Shown here: in pieces, positions 1 to 6,296 of the stretch
Layout: each line of letters begins with the position of its first letter
Position numbering within the stretch: position 1 is the stretch's first letter
Assembly: GCA_958418185.1 (NCBI GenBank)
Contig: CATZEP010000081.1
Span: forward strand, 1 to 6,296
Source: an uncultured Collinsella sp.
GTDB taxonomy: Bacteria > Actinomycetota > Coriobacteriia > Coriobacteriales > Coriobacteriaceae
Direction: 5' to 3'
DNA: 6,296 nucleotides
Notes under the pieces: model-generated
Seen by the model: the letters and a program-made list of their open reading frames with translations, nothing else
Database searches by the model: none
What the model was told of the DNA's origin: nothing
Made by a program: the position numbers and the translations under genes

Positions 1-1
1 C

Positions 2-2773
2 GGCGGCCCGGCGCTCGATGCGCTGGTGGGGCTTGCCCGTGCCGTAGAGGCGGAATACCGTGCGCTCAAGGCTGACCAGTCCGCACTCGACAATAACGAT
101 CTGTTGCGCATGGCATACGAGGCGCTGCGCGATTGTCCCGCCATCCGAGCTGCCTATGAGGGCCGCTTTAAGATGGTCATGATCGACGAGTTCCAAGATA
201 CCGACCAGATGCAGGTCGATCTGATTCGCTATTTGACGGGTGCGGGCGAGCGCGCGCTGTGCACGGTGGGCGATGCGCAGCAGTCGATCTACCGCTTCCG
301 TGGTGCCGAGGTCGAGGTGTTTCGCCGCCAGGAGCGCAAGGTGGGTTCGACGACGGCGTCCGAGACGGTCACCACGTCCGATGCTCCCGCCGGCGAGCTC
401 GTCAAACTCGTGCGCAACTTCCGCAGCCACGACGAGGTGCTGCGCTATGTGGCGCGCGTCTTTGACGGCGACACCGGTGGTTTGATGCAGGGGTTCTTGG
501 ATCTTGAACCGAGCGACAAACGCAAGGACAAGCTCAAGGCAAAGGCTTCGCGCCGCCAGGCGCTGTTCGTTGCCGGCGGCAGTATGCAGGAGCGCACGCA
601 GGCCAAGGCCCGTGCGATCGCCGAGCGATTCCATGCGCTTGCCGATGCCGGCCAGCCCCAGGGCGGCATGGTGCTGCTGCTGGGTCGCATGACCAATGCC
701 GACGTCTATGCGCAAGCTTTCCGTGACCAAGGGCTCGACTGCGTGATCGCAGGCGGCTCGGTCTTTGCCCAAGCCGCCGAGGTGCAGACGGTGCGCGCCC
801 TGGTGTGCGCGCTCGCCAATCCGGCCGATACGGCGCAGGGTCTTATGCCACTGCTGGCCTCGCCGATGTTTGCACTCGGCGCCCAGGAGTTCCTGGCGCT
901 GGCGACCAAGCTCGACGAGCAGACGGGCGAGACGTCGCGTCGCAACATCGATGCGGGCATCATGAGCGATTCCGATGTGCCGGGCTTGCAGGGCTTGCCG
1001 CTCGTAACGCGCGCCCGCGAGGTGCTGCGCTACGCACTGCGTCGCGTGGGGCGTGATTCGTTCGCTGCCATCGCGCGCGACGTGGTCAACGCCTCCGGCT
1101 GGTTCGTGCGTCTGGCGCAGCGCGGCCCCGAGGGCAAGGCCATTGCCGCCAACGTGCTCAAGGCGCTCGACGCCGTGGCCGAGGCAGAGGCCGAGCTCGG
1201 CAATTCTCCGCGCTCCATCGCGCTCGCCTTCGACCGCTTCTTGGCGGGCAAGGAGGCCCCGGGCGCCCTCAACGAGGAGGGCGACGGCGCGGTGCGCATC
1301 ATGACCGTGCATGCGTCCAAGGGCCTGGAGTATCCGGTCGTGGCGGTTGCCGAGTGTTTTGGCGTGCGCAAATCGTCCGGTGCGGCACAGATGGGTCGCG
1401 TCGAGGGCGGAGCGCAAGTCGTGGCGCTGCCGGCGCGCTTCGATGGCGTTAAGCTTGCCGACGGAACCTTCGTGAAGGGCGATGACGTCAAAAAGCAGTT
1501 TGAACACGCGTTTAAGGGCAAGGGTACGTCGCTGTGGCTGCCGCCGGAGCTCATGGAGGACGTGTGCGCGACGGGCTCTCCCGCCGAGGCATTTGCTCGC
1601 CTGCGCAACGACGACCTGCAGCTTTCGCTCGAGGAGCGGGCCCGCTTGCTCTATGTTGCCATGACGCGAGCGGGCGAGCTGGTGATCTTGGCGATGGATG
1701 CCGGTGTGAGCCGCGGCAAGGTGATGGCGCCGACCTTCGATGTCGAGACGGATCTGACCTACGACGTGCTGCGCCGCATCCTGCCGACCGATAGTCTGGA
1801 CATGCCGCAGCTCGATAGCGACCGTCTGGTGTTCGACAACTCCCAGCCGGGCGACTACGAGCTCATCTCGCTGGCGGACTTTACGTTTGGTGAGCAGGCG
1901 TTTGAGGCTAACGCTTCGCTGGATGCCGAGGGCAGGCTCGTTCGCGGCGATGTCGATGTCGCTGATAATGCTGCGCACTCAACTGTGCCCGGTCCTGCCG
2001 ACCCCAAGCCCGATGCGTTTGAGCTCGTGTATCCCCAGGCAGTGGGCGTGCGCATGGGCATCTGTCCGTTCCCGGTGCGTGACTCGTATAGCTACTCGTC
2101 AATTGCCGTGGCGCTGCATGCCGAGTCCGAGGACCGTGCCGCCGAGGCGCTTGTTCCCATGGACGAGTCCGGCGATGATGCGGAGTCGGATGGCTCGGAG
2201 ATGGCCGATGCGGGCGTGGCTGCTGTCGAGCCCGCCGGCAACCCCATGGCGCTGGGCTCGGCCTTCCACGCCGCTTGCCAGTGGCTCATCGAGATGGGTG
2301 CCGATGCGCTGCCCGTTGAGCGTGCCGACGCCCTGGCTCGCTTGTGGCGCCTGACGCCGGAACAGCGCGAGCGCTTCGATGTCGCTCTGGATCGCTGGCT
2401 CAAGTCGTCGGTTCGTGCCGAGCTGCTCGCGTGGCCGTGCATCCGTGCCGAGGTGCCGTTCTTCTCGCTGGGCTGCGAGGACGAGGATATCGCCCGCTAC
2501 GGCGCCTATGCCGAGGGCGCCATCGATGCCTTGGCAACCGACCCGGCGGATCCGTCGCGCGCACTGGTCATCGACTACAAGACGGGTGGCACGCCGGATG
2601 AGACGCCGGAGCAGCTGCTCGAGAAACACGCCTTGCAGGCGCGCGTTTACGCCGACGTTCTGCACAAGGCGGGCTTTGAGGTCGTGACCGTCAAGTTCGT
2701 TCGCGTGGAGCGGGCGAATCCAACCATCTTCGTCAATCCCGCCGAACCTCAAGTGGTCACCTACAACCTCTAG
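2..2773 (+). CDS. addA: AddA/RecB-type ATP-dependent helicase-nuclease, 5'-truncated by window edge
   Basis: Probable AddA subunit of the AddAB (RecBCD-like) complex, which unwinds and resects double-strand DNA ends for RecA-dependent repair in the cytoplasm. The frame is open to the left edge (923 residues seen). The GTG at 26 is only the first start-like codon, not a supported start. UvrD-family helicase motifs appear in order: II, IDEFQDTD (182-205); III, VGDAQQSIYRFRGAE (266-310); IV, LVRNFRSH (about 407-430); V, MTVHASKGLEYP (1301-1336); VI, LLYVAMTRAGE (1646-1678). The C-terminal PD-(D/E)XK nuclease has GSAFHAACQ (His codon 2267), the Asp of GAID (2525), VIDYKTG (Asp 2573, Lys 2579) and QARVY (2636-2650), so the expected catalytic His, two Asp and Lys are all present. 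Walker A (motif I) and the N-terminus must lie upstream; AddA proteins are usually about 1100-1250 residues. An acidic linker (2123-2230) precedes the nuclease. A RecB-like paralogue is the main alternative; the AddB partner is not visible. Confidence 0.9.
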   Translation, partial: GGPALDALVGLARAVEAEYRALKADQSALDNNDLLRMAYEALRDCPAIRAAYEGRFKMVMIDEFQDTDQMQVDLIRYLTGAGERALCTVGDAQQSIYRFRGAEVEVFRRQERKVGSTTASETVTTSDAPAGELVKLVRNFRSHDEVLRYVARVFDGDTGGLMQGFLDLEPSDKRKDKLKAKASRRQALFVAGGSMQERTQAKARAIAERFHALADAGQPQGGMVLLLGRMTNADVYAQAFRDQGLDCVIAGGSVFAQAAEVQTVRALVCALANPADTAQGLMPLLASPMFALGAQEFLALATKLDEQTGETSRRNIDAGIMSDSDVPGLQGLPLVTRAREVLRYALRRVGRDSFAAIARDVVNASGWFVRLAQRGPEGKAIAANVLKALDAVAEAEAELGNSPRSIALAFDRFLAGKEAPGALNEEGDGAVRIMTVHASKGLEYPVVAVAECFGVRKSSGAAQMGRVEGGAQVVALPARFDGVKLADGTFVKGDDVKKQFEHAFKGKGTSLWLPPELMEDVCATGSPAEAFARLRNDDLQLSLEERARLLYVAMTRAGELVILAMDAGVSRGKVMAPTFDVETDLTYDVLRRILPTDSLDMPQLDSDRLVFDNSQPGDYELISLADFTFGEQAFEANASLDAEGRLVRGDVDVADNAAHSTVPGPADPKPDAFELVYPQAVGVRMGICPFPVRDSYSYSSIAVALHAESEDRAAEALVPMDESGDDAESDGSEMADAGVAAVEPAGNPMALGSAFHAACQWLIEMGADALPVERADALARLWRLTPEQRERFDVALDRWLKSSVRAELLAWPCIRAEVPFFSLGCEDEDIARYGAYAEGAIDALATDPADPSRALVIDYKTGGTPDETPEQLLEKHALQARVYADVLHKAGFEVVTVKFVRVERANPTIFVNPAEPQVVTYNL

Positions 2774-2785
2774 TCCTCAGATAAC

Positions 2786-2848
2786 TTGCGGTGGAATACG
2801 GACTGTTTTGGTCAAAAAAGCCGCCAAACAGTCCGCATTTCACCGCAA
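2786..2848. repeat. 63-nt imperfect palindrome (long intergenic inverted repeat)
   Basis: Two 23-nt arms (2786-2808 and 2826-2848) face each other across a 17-nt centre. Pairing position by position gives 21 Watson-Crick pairs, one G-T wobble (2794/2840) and one A-C mismatch (2798/2836). The stem can extend inward by GG/CC (2810-2811 with 2824-2825) if T2809 is bulged. The centre holds a smaller TTTTG-GT-CAAAA palindrome (2806-2817). It starts 12 nt after the addA stop. No T-run follows on either strand, so it is not a canonical intrinsic terminator, although it could still act as an mRNA 3'-end stabiliser or attenuate read-through. It could also be a REP/MITE-like dispersed element; no target-site duplication is evident. 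The structure is seen directly; its role is unknown. Confidence 0.85.
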
Positions 2849-2904
2849 CTGCAAGAGGAGCCGTGTTGGTTTGGCTAGGTTCGGGTGCCGTCCGCGCTGT
2901 GCGG

Positions 2905-2910
2905 TAGAAT
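2905..2910 (+). promoter_or_regulatory. candidate -10 element (TAGAAT) of a dnaE promoter
   Basis: TAGAAT matches the sigma-70-type consensus TATAAT at five of six positions and lies 40 nt before the dnaE ATG. That would predict a leader of roughly 30-35 nt. No good -35 hexamer sits at 16-18 nt spacing (2881-2888 reads TCGGGTGC), and there is no TGn extended -10. The call therefore rests on one hexamer and its position. It lies downstream of the palindrome, which would let dnaE be transcribed independently of addA. Confidence 0.4.
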
Positions 2911-2938
2911 CGTAACCCTAAGATCACGAACCCGCATC

Positions 2939-2942
2939 GGAG
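2939..2942 (+). promoter_or_regulatory. Shine-Dalgarno sequence for dnaE
   Basis: GGAG lies 8 nt before the ATG at 2951, a normal spacing for pairing with the 16S rRNA 3' end. It supports that start, and no other ATG, GTG or TTG lies in frame in the preceding 40 nt or so. Confidence 0.65.
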
Positions 2943-2950
2943 CTCATTAC

Positions 2951-5900
2951 ATGGCATTCGTCCATCTGCACAATCACACTGTTTTCTCCATGCTCGACGG
3001 CGCAACCCGTATCCAGGATATGGTCAACCGTGCCGTTGAGCTGGGCATGCCCGCCGTCGCCATTACCGACCACGGCTACATGTATGGCGTGCCCGACCTG
3101 GCGCTGGCCTGCGACGCCGTTAACCACAACACGCCCGAGTACAAAACCTGGAGTCACGACAAGGCCTTCTTGGAAAAGGACCGCCGCGACGAGCTGGTGG
3201 AGCCCGATCCCGAGGAAAGCCCGCGCGAGCATGCCCAGTATGTGAAGGACATGGCCATGTGGGACGAGAAGGGCAACATCGACGAGCTCAAGCCGCCCCT
3301 GGTCATCAAACCCATCTTTGGCTGCGAGGTCTACTTTACGCCGGACGAGACGCTCGCCCGCGACCATAAGCCCGAGCTCTACCACATGATCCTTCTGGCC
3401 AAGGACCAGGAGGGCTACGTCAACCTGATGCAGACGGTCTCCGAGGCCGCTGTGCAGGGCTTTTACTACAAGCCGCGCGTGACGCTCGACAACCTGCGTC
3501 GCCATGCCAAGGGCATGATCTGCACGAGCGCCTGCATCGCGGGCATCATTCCCAAATACATCGACCGCGGTGACATGGAGGGCGCCATCAAGTGGGCCGA
3601 GACCTTCCGCGACACCTTCGACCCTGGCGACTTTTACATCGAGATCCAGGAACACGGCATTACCACCGACAACGGCCTGACCGACGAGCAGATGGACCGC
3701 ACGCTCATCGACATTGCCAAACAGGTGGGCGTCAAGGTCATCGCCACCAACGACTTCCACTACCTGCGCCGCGAGGACGCGCCCGTGCAGGACGTCATCA
3801 TGTGCATTGGCATGAACGCCAAGGTCGACGACCCCAACCGCATGCGCATGACCGGCTCGGAGTTTTACATGAAGACCGAGGAGGAGATGCGGGCGATGTT
3901 CCCGTATTGCCCCGAGGCCTGCGACAACACGCTCGAGATTGCCGACAAGTGCTACGTTGAGCTGGACTGGGACTCCATCATCCTGCCGCGCTTCCCGTTG
4001 CTCGATCCCGGCGAGACGCACGAGAGCCAGTTCCGCCGCGAGTGCGAGAAGGGCCTGCGCCAACACTACGGTGACGACTGGGCCACGCGCGAGATCTGTG
4101 GCGTCAACATCAAAGAGCGCTTTGAGTACGAATACAAGGTCATCTGCGACAAGGGCTTTGCCGCCTACTTTTTGATCGTCGCCGAGTACGTGCAATGGGC
4201 CAAGGACAACGGCATCGGCGTCGGTCCCGGCCGTGGCTCGGCCGCCGGCGCTATCGTCGCTTACGCCATGAACATCACCGCGTTCGACCCGCTCGAGAAC
4301 GGCCTGATGTTCGAGAGGTTCCTGTCCCCGCAGCGTACCGAGATGCCCGATATCGATATGGACTTCGACGATGAGCGGCGCCTCGAGGTCGTGGAGCACG
4401 TTCGCCAGCTCTACGGCCCCGAGAAGGTCACCCACGTCATCACCTACTCGACCATTAAGGCCAAGCAGGCCATCAACGACGCCGCGCGCGTGCTGGACTA
4501 CCCGGTCTACATGGGCCAGCGCCTGTCCAAGATGGTCTCGAGCGACCCCAAGGTCAAGCTCAAGCAGGTGCTCGAAAAGCAACCCGGCAAAGAGGATCTG
4601 TTTAACCCCGACTTTGCCGAGGCCTATAAAAAGGACGACGACGCCCGCCGCATCATCGACACGGCGCTCTCGATCGAGGGCCTCACCCGTGGCGAGGGCG
4701 TGCACGCGTGCGCCGTTCTGATCTGCCGCGACCCCGTCAACGAGCACGTGCCCACCAAGCTCGACACCAAGGGCGGCGTCGAGATTACCCAGTACGAGGG
4801 TCATACCGTTGCCGACATGGGCCTGCTCAAGATGGACTTCCTGGGCCTGCGCACGCTGACGGTTATCTCCAAGGCCAAGGCAAACATCAAAAAGAACTTC
4901 GGCATCGACATCAAAGAGGAAGAGATTCCCTTTGACGATCCCGAGATCTTTAAGCTTATGGGTTCCGGCCACACCGCCGGCGTCTTCCAGGTCGAGTCCG
5001 CCGGCATGACGGCTACGATCAAGAACATGAAGCCCACCGAGTACAAGCATGTCGTAGCATTGATCGCCCTGTACCGCCCGGGCCCGCTGGGCGCCGGCAT
5101 GGTCTCGTCCTACATCAACCGTATGAACGGCAAGGAGCCGGCCGTCTCCTACGACGATCGCCTGGACGACATCCTGGGTGAAACCTACGGCACCATGGTC
5201 TACCAGGAGCAGGTTATGCTCATCTCCGTCGAGATGTGCGGCTTCTCCAAGGGCGAATCGGACTCGCGTATCCGTAAGCCCGTGGCTAAGAAAAAGATCA
5301 AGCTGCTCACCTCGACGGTGCTCCACTGGGAGGATGGCTCGGACGAGACCACCTACGACCACTGGATGAACGGCGCTATCAAGAACAACTACACGCGCGA
5401 GGTCGCCCAGAAGATTTGGGACGATGTTCTCGAGTTCGCGTCCTACGCCTTTAACAAGTCGCACTCCGCCGGCTACGCCATCCTGGTTATGCAGACGGCG
5501 TGGCTCAAGGCGCACTATCCGCACGAGTACATGGCGGCCGTTCTGACGTCCTATACGGGCAAGACCGACAAGATCGTTCACTACGTCTCGGCGTGCCGTC
5601 ATGATGGCATCCCCGTGCTGTCGCCAGATGTCAACGAGTCGGGTACCGAGTTCACGGCTACCAAGGAGGGCGTGCGCTTTGGTCTGGCCGGCATCCGCGG
5701 CGTGGGCACCGGCGTGGCGCAGGCGATTATCGCCGAGCGCGAGGCGGGCGGCCCGTTTAAGACACTGCACGACTTTGTCGAGCGCGTGGACTCGAGCCAG
5801 GCTAACCGTCGCGTGATCGAATCGCTCATCAAGGCAGGTGCTTTCGACTCCACGGGGTATCCGCGTCGTCAGATGATGCACTTTGTGGATAAGAACAACC

Positions 5901-6296
5901 CCGAGAACATCATCGATGCCGCGGTAAAGCGCCAGAAAGATCGCGCGAGTGGCCAGACGTCGTTCTTCGATATGTTTGGCGACGTTGAGGGCTCGGGCTT
6001 TGAGGTGAGCGTGCCCGATCCGGATGGCCAGGAGTGGGACCGCCACCTTAAGTTGAGCCAGGAGAAGGAGGTTCTGGGCATCTATGTCTCGGACCACCCG
6101 CTGCGCCCGTTTGAGTATGCGCTCAGTAAGGCGCGCGACTTCTCGTTCTCGCAGATCGATACCGGCTACGAGGTGCAAAACCCCACGGGCGGTACCATCA
6201 ACCAGGAGATTCCCGAGGGCAAGGCGCTGTGGTGGGCCGGCATGGTCTCGAGCGTGTCCAAGCGCGTGACCAAAAACGGCGGCCCCATGGGTATTG
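2951..6296 (+). CDS. dnaE: DNA polymerase III subunit alpha (DnaE), 3'-truncated by window edge
   Basis: Catalytic alpha subunit of the chromosomal replicase. There are 1115 complete codons and no stop before the edge. The ATG start has GGAG 8 nt upstream and leads straight into the PHP motif FVHLHNHT. PHP domain (about residues 3-290): putative metal ligands H7, H9, D16, H41, E126, H145, C195, D268 and H270 are all present, as in DnaE proteins whose PHP domain proofreads. A roughly 60-residue charged insertion occupies about 58-117. Polymerase core: GVGPGRGSAAG (423-433), PDIDMDFDDE (466-475; catalytic Asp probably 469 and 471), MDFLGLRTLT (third Asp 629), LYRPGPLG (707-714), VYQEQVM (750-756) and FNKSHSAGY (834-842). 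Residues 770-782 depart from the usual ADxLRRAMGKKK. Downstream come a helix-hairpin-helix (FGLAGIRGVG, from 910), a clamp-binding-like QTSFF (1002-1006) and the first strands of an OB-fold (about 1090 onward), where the window ends. Roughly 50-120 residues are probably missing. PolC is excluded by the domain order and the lack of an inserted DnaQ-type exonuclease. Confidence 0.97.
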   Translation, partial: MAFVHLHNHTVFSMLDGATRIQDMVNRAVELGMPAVAITDHGYMYGVPDLALACDAVNHNTPEYKTWSHDKAFLEKDRRDELVEPDPEESPREHAQYVKDMAMWDEKGNIDELKPPLVIKPIFGCEVYFTPDETLARDHKPELYHMILLAKDQEGYVNLMQTVSEAAVQGFYYKPRVTLDNLRRHAKGMICTSACIAGIIPKYIDRGDMEGAIKWAETFRDTFDPGDFYIEIQEHGITTDNGLTDEQMDRTLIDIAKQVGVKVIATNDFHYLRREDAPVQDVIMCIGMNAKVDDPNRMRMTGSEFYMKTEEEMRAMFPYCPEACDNTLEIADKCYVELDWDSIILPRFPLLDPGETHESQFRRECEKGLRQHYGDDWATREICGVNIKERFEYEYKVICDKGFAAYFLIVAEYVQWAKDNGIGVGPGRGSAAGAIVAYAMNITAFDPLENGLMFERFLSPQRTEMPDIDMDFDDERRLEVVEHVRQLYGPEKVTHVITYSTIKAKQAINDAARVLDYPVYMGQRLSKMVSSDPKVKLKQVLEKQPGKEDLFNPDFAEAYKKDDDARRIIDTALSIEGLTRGEGVHACAVLICRDPVNEHVPTKLDTKGGVEITQYEGHTVADMGLLKMDFLGLRTLTVISKAKANIKKNFGIDIKEEEIPFDDPEIFKLMGSGHTAGVFQVESAGMTATIKNMKPTEYKHVVALIALYRPGPLGAGMVSSYINRMNGKEPAVSYDDRLDDILGETYGTMVYQEQVMLISVEMCGFSKGESDSRIRKPVAKKKIKLLTSTVLHWEDGSDETTYDHWMNGAIKNNYTREVAQKIWDDVLEFASYAFNKSHSAGYAILVMQTAWLKAHYPHEYMAAVLTSYTGKTDKIVHYVSACRHDGIPVLSPDVNESGTEFTATKEGVRFGLAGIRGVGTGVAQAIIAEREAGGPFKTLHDFVERVDSSQANRRVIESLIKAGAFDSTGYPRRQMMHFVDKNNPENIIDAAVKRQKDRASGQTSFFDMFGDVEGSGFEVSVPDPDGQEWDRHLKLSQEKEVLGIYVSDHPLRPFEYALSKARDFSFSQIDTGYEVQNPTGGTINQEIPEGKALWWAGMVSSVSKRVTKNGGPMGI

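Noticed and set aside
26..28. GTG as the true start of the helicase-nuclease gene
   Set aside because: The frame is open upstream to the window edge, no Shine-Dalgarno sequence precedes it in the window, and an AddA starting here would lack the Walker A motif. The gene is truncated by the window, not short.
1030..1608. 192-codon - strand frame, and other 60-217-codon frames inside addA
   Set aside because: They are overlapped by the helicase-nuclease frame with its full motif set. Their arginine-, alanine- and serine-rich translations are typical shadows of high-GC coding DNA.
2786..2848. Palindrome as a canonical rho-independent terminator of addA
   Set aside because: No T-rich tract follows the right arm (it continues CTGCAAGAGG) or, on the other strand, the left arm. 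It is reported as a repeat of unknown role instead.
2892..2904. Small hairpin CCGC-GCTGT-GCGG next to the candidate -10
   Set aside because: A 4-bp stem in GC-rich DNA is expected by chance and has no supporting context.
2863..2907. 14-codon leader-peptide-like ORF (GTG or TTG start, TAG stop) after AGAGGAG
   Set aside because: The Shine-Dalgarno-like sequence is convincing, but the ORF ends inside the candidate -10 element of dnaE and shows no run of regulatory codons or attenuator structure. Chance is the simpler explanation.
2924..6178. 1084-codon antisense open frame on the - strand covering dnaE
   Set aside because: It lies in register with the sense codons and is open only because dnaE lacks TTA, CTA and TCA codons. 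Its translation is a low-complexity mix of Val, Leu, Gly, Asp and His with no recognisable domain, while the + strand encodes an unmistakable DnaE.

Overview
The window is high-GC bacterial DNA carrying two large DNA-metabolism genes on the + strand, both cut by the window edges, with a 177-nt intergenic gap. Codons strongly favour G/C at the third position. The polymerase is a DnaE-type replicase with an intact PHP domain, carrying a long insertion in that domain. From memory of such proteins, this combination suggests an actinobacterium of the class Coriobacteriia, possibly a Collinsella relative. That placement is an inference; no database search was possible.

Layout: (1) nt 2-2773 is the C-terminal three quarters or so of an AddA/RecB-type helicase-nuclease (UvrD-family motor followed by a PD-(D/E)XK nuclease). 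Its N-terminus, with the Walker A motif, lies upstream of the window. (2) nt 2774-2950 is intergenic. It holds a striking 63-nt imperfect palindrome (2786-2848) just after the addA stop, then a candidate -10 element and a Shine-Dalgarno sequence for the next gene. (3) nt 2951-6296 is dnaE, the catalytic alpha subunit of DNA polymerase III. It has 1115 complete codons here and is cut off in its C-terminal OB-fold. The gene is open to the window edge, so an ORF finder that needs a stop codon misses it and reports instead a 1084-codon antisense frame, which is an artefact.

Together the genes cover end-processing for recombinational repair (AddA, working with an AddB partner that is not visible) and chromosome replication (DnaE). 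Co-orientation and the gap with its own promoter-like signals suggest neighbours rather than a tightly coupled operon. I find no mobile-element gene, tRNA, rRNA, CRISPR array or defence system. The least explained items are the intergenic palindrome, the roughly 60-residue PHP insertion, and the divergent 'RKPVAKKK' stretch in the DnaE polymerase core.
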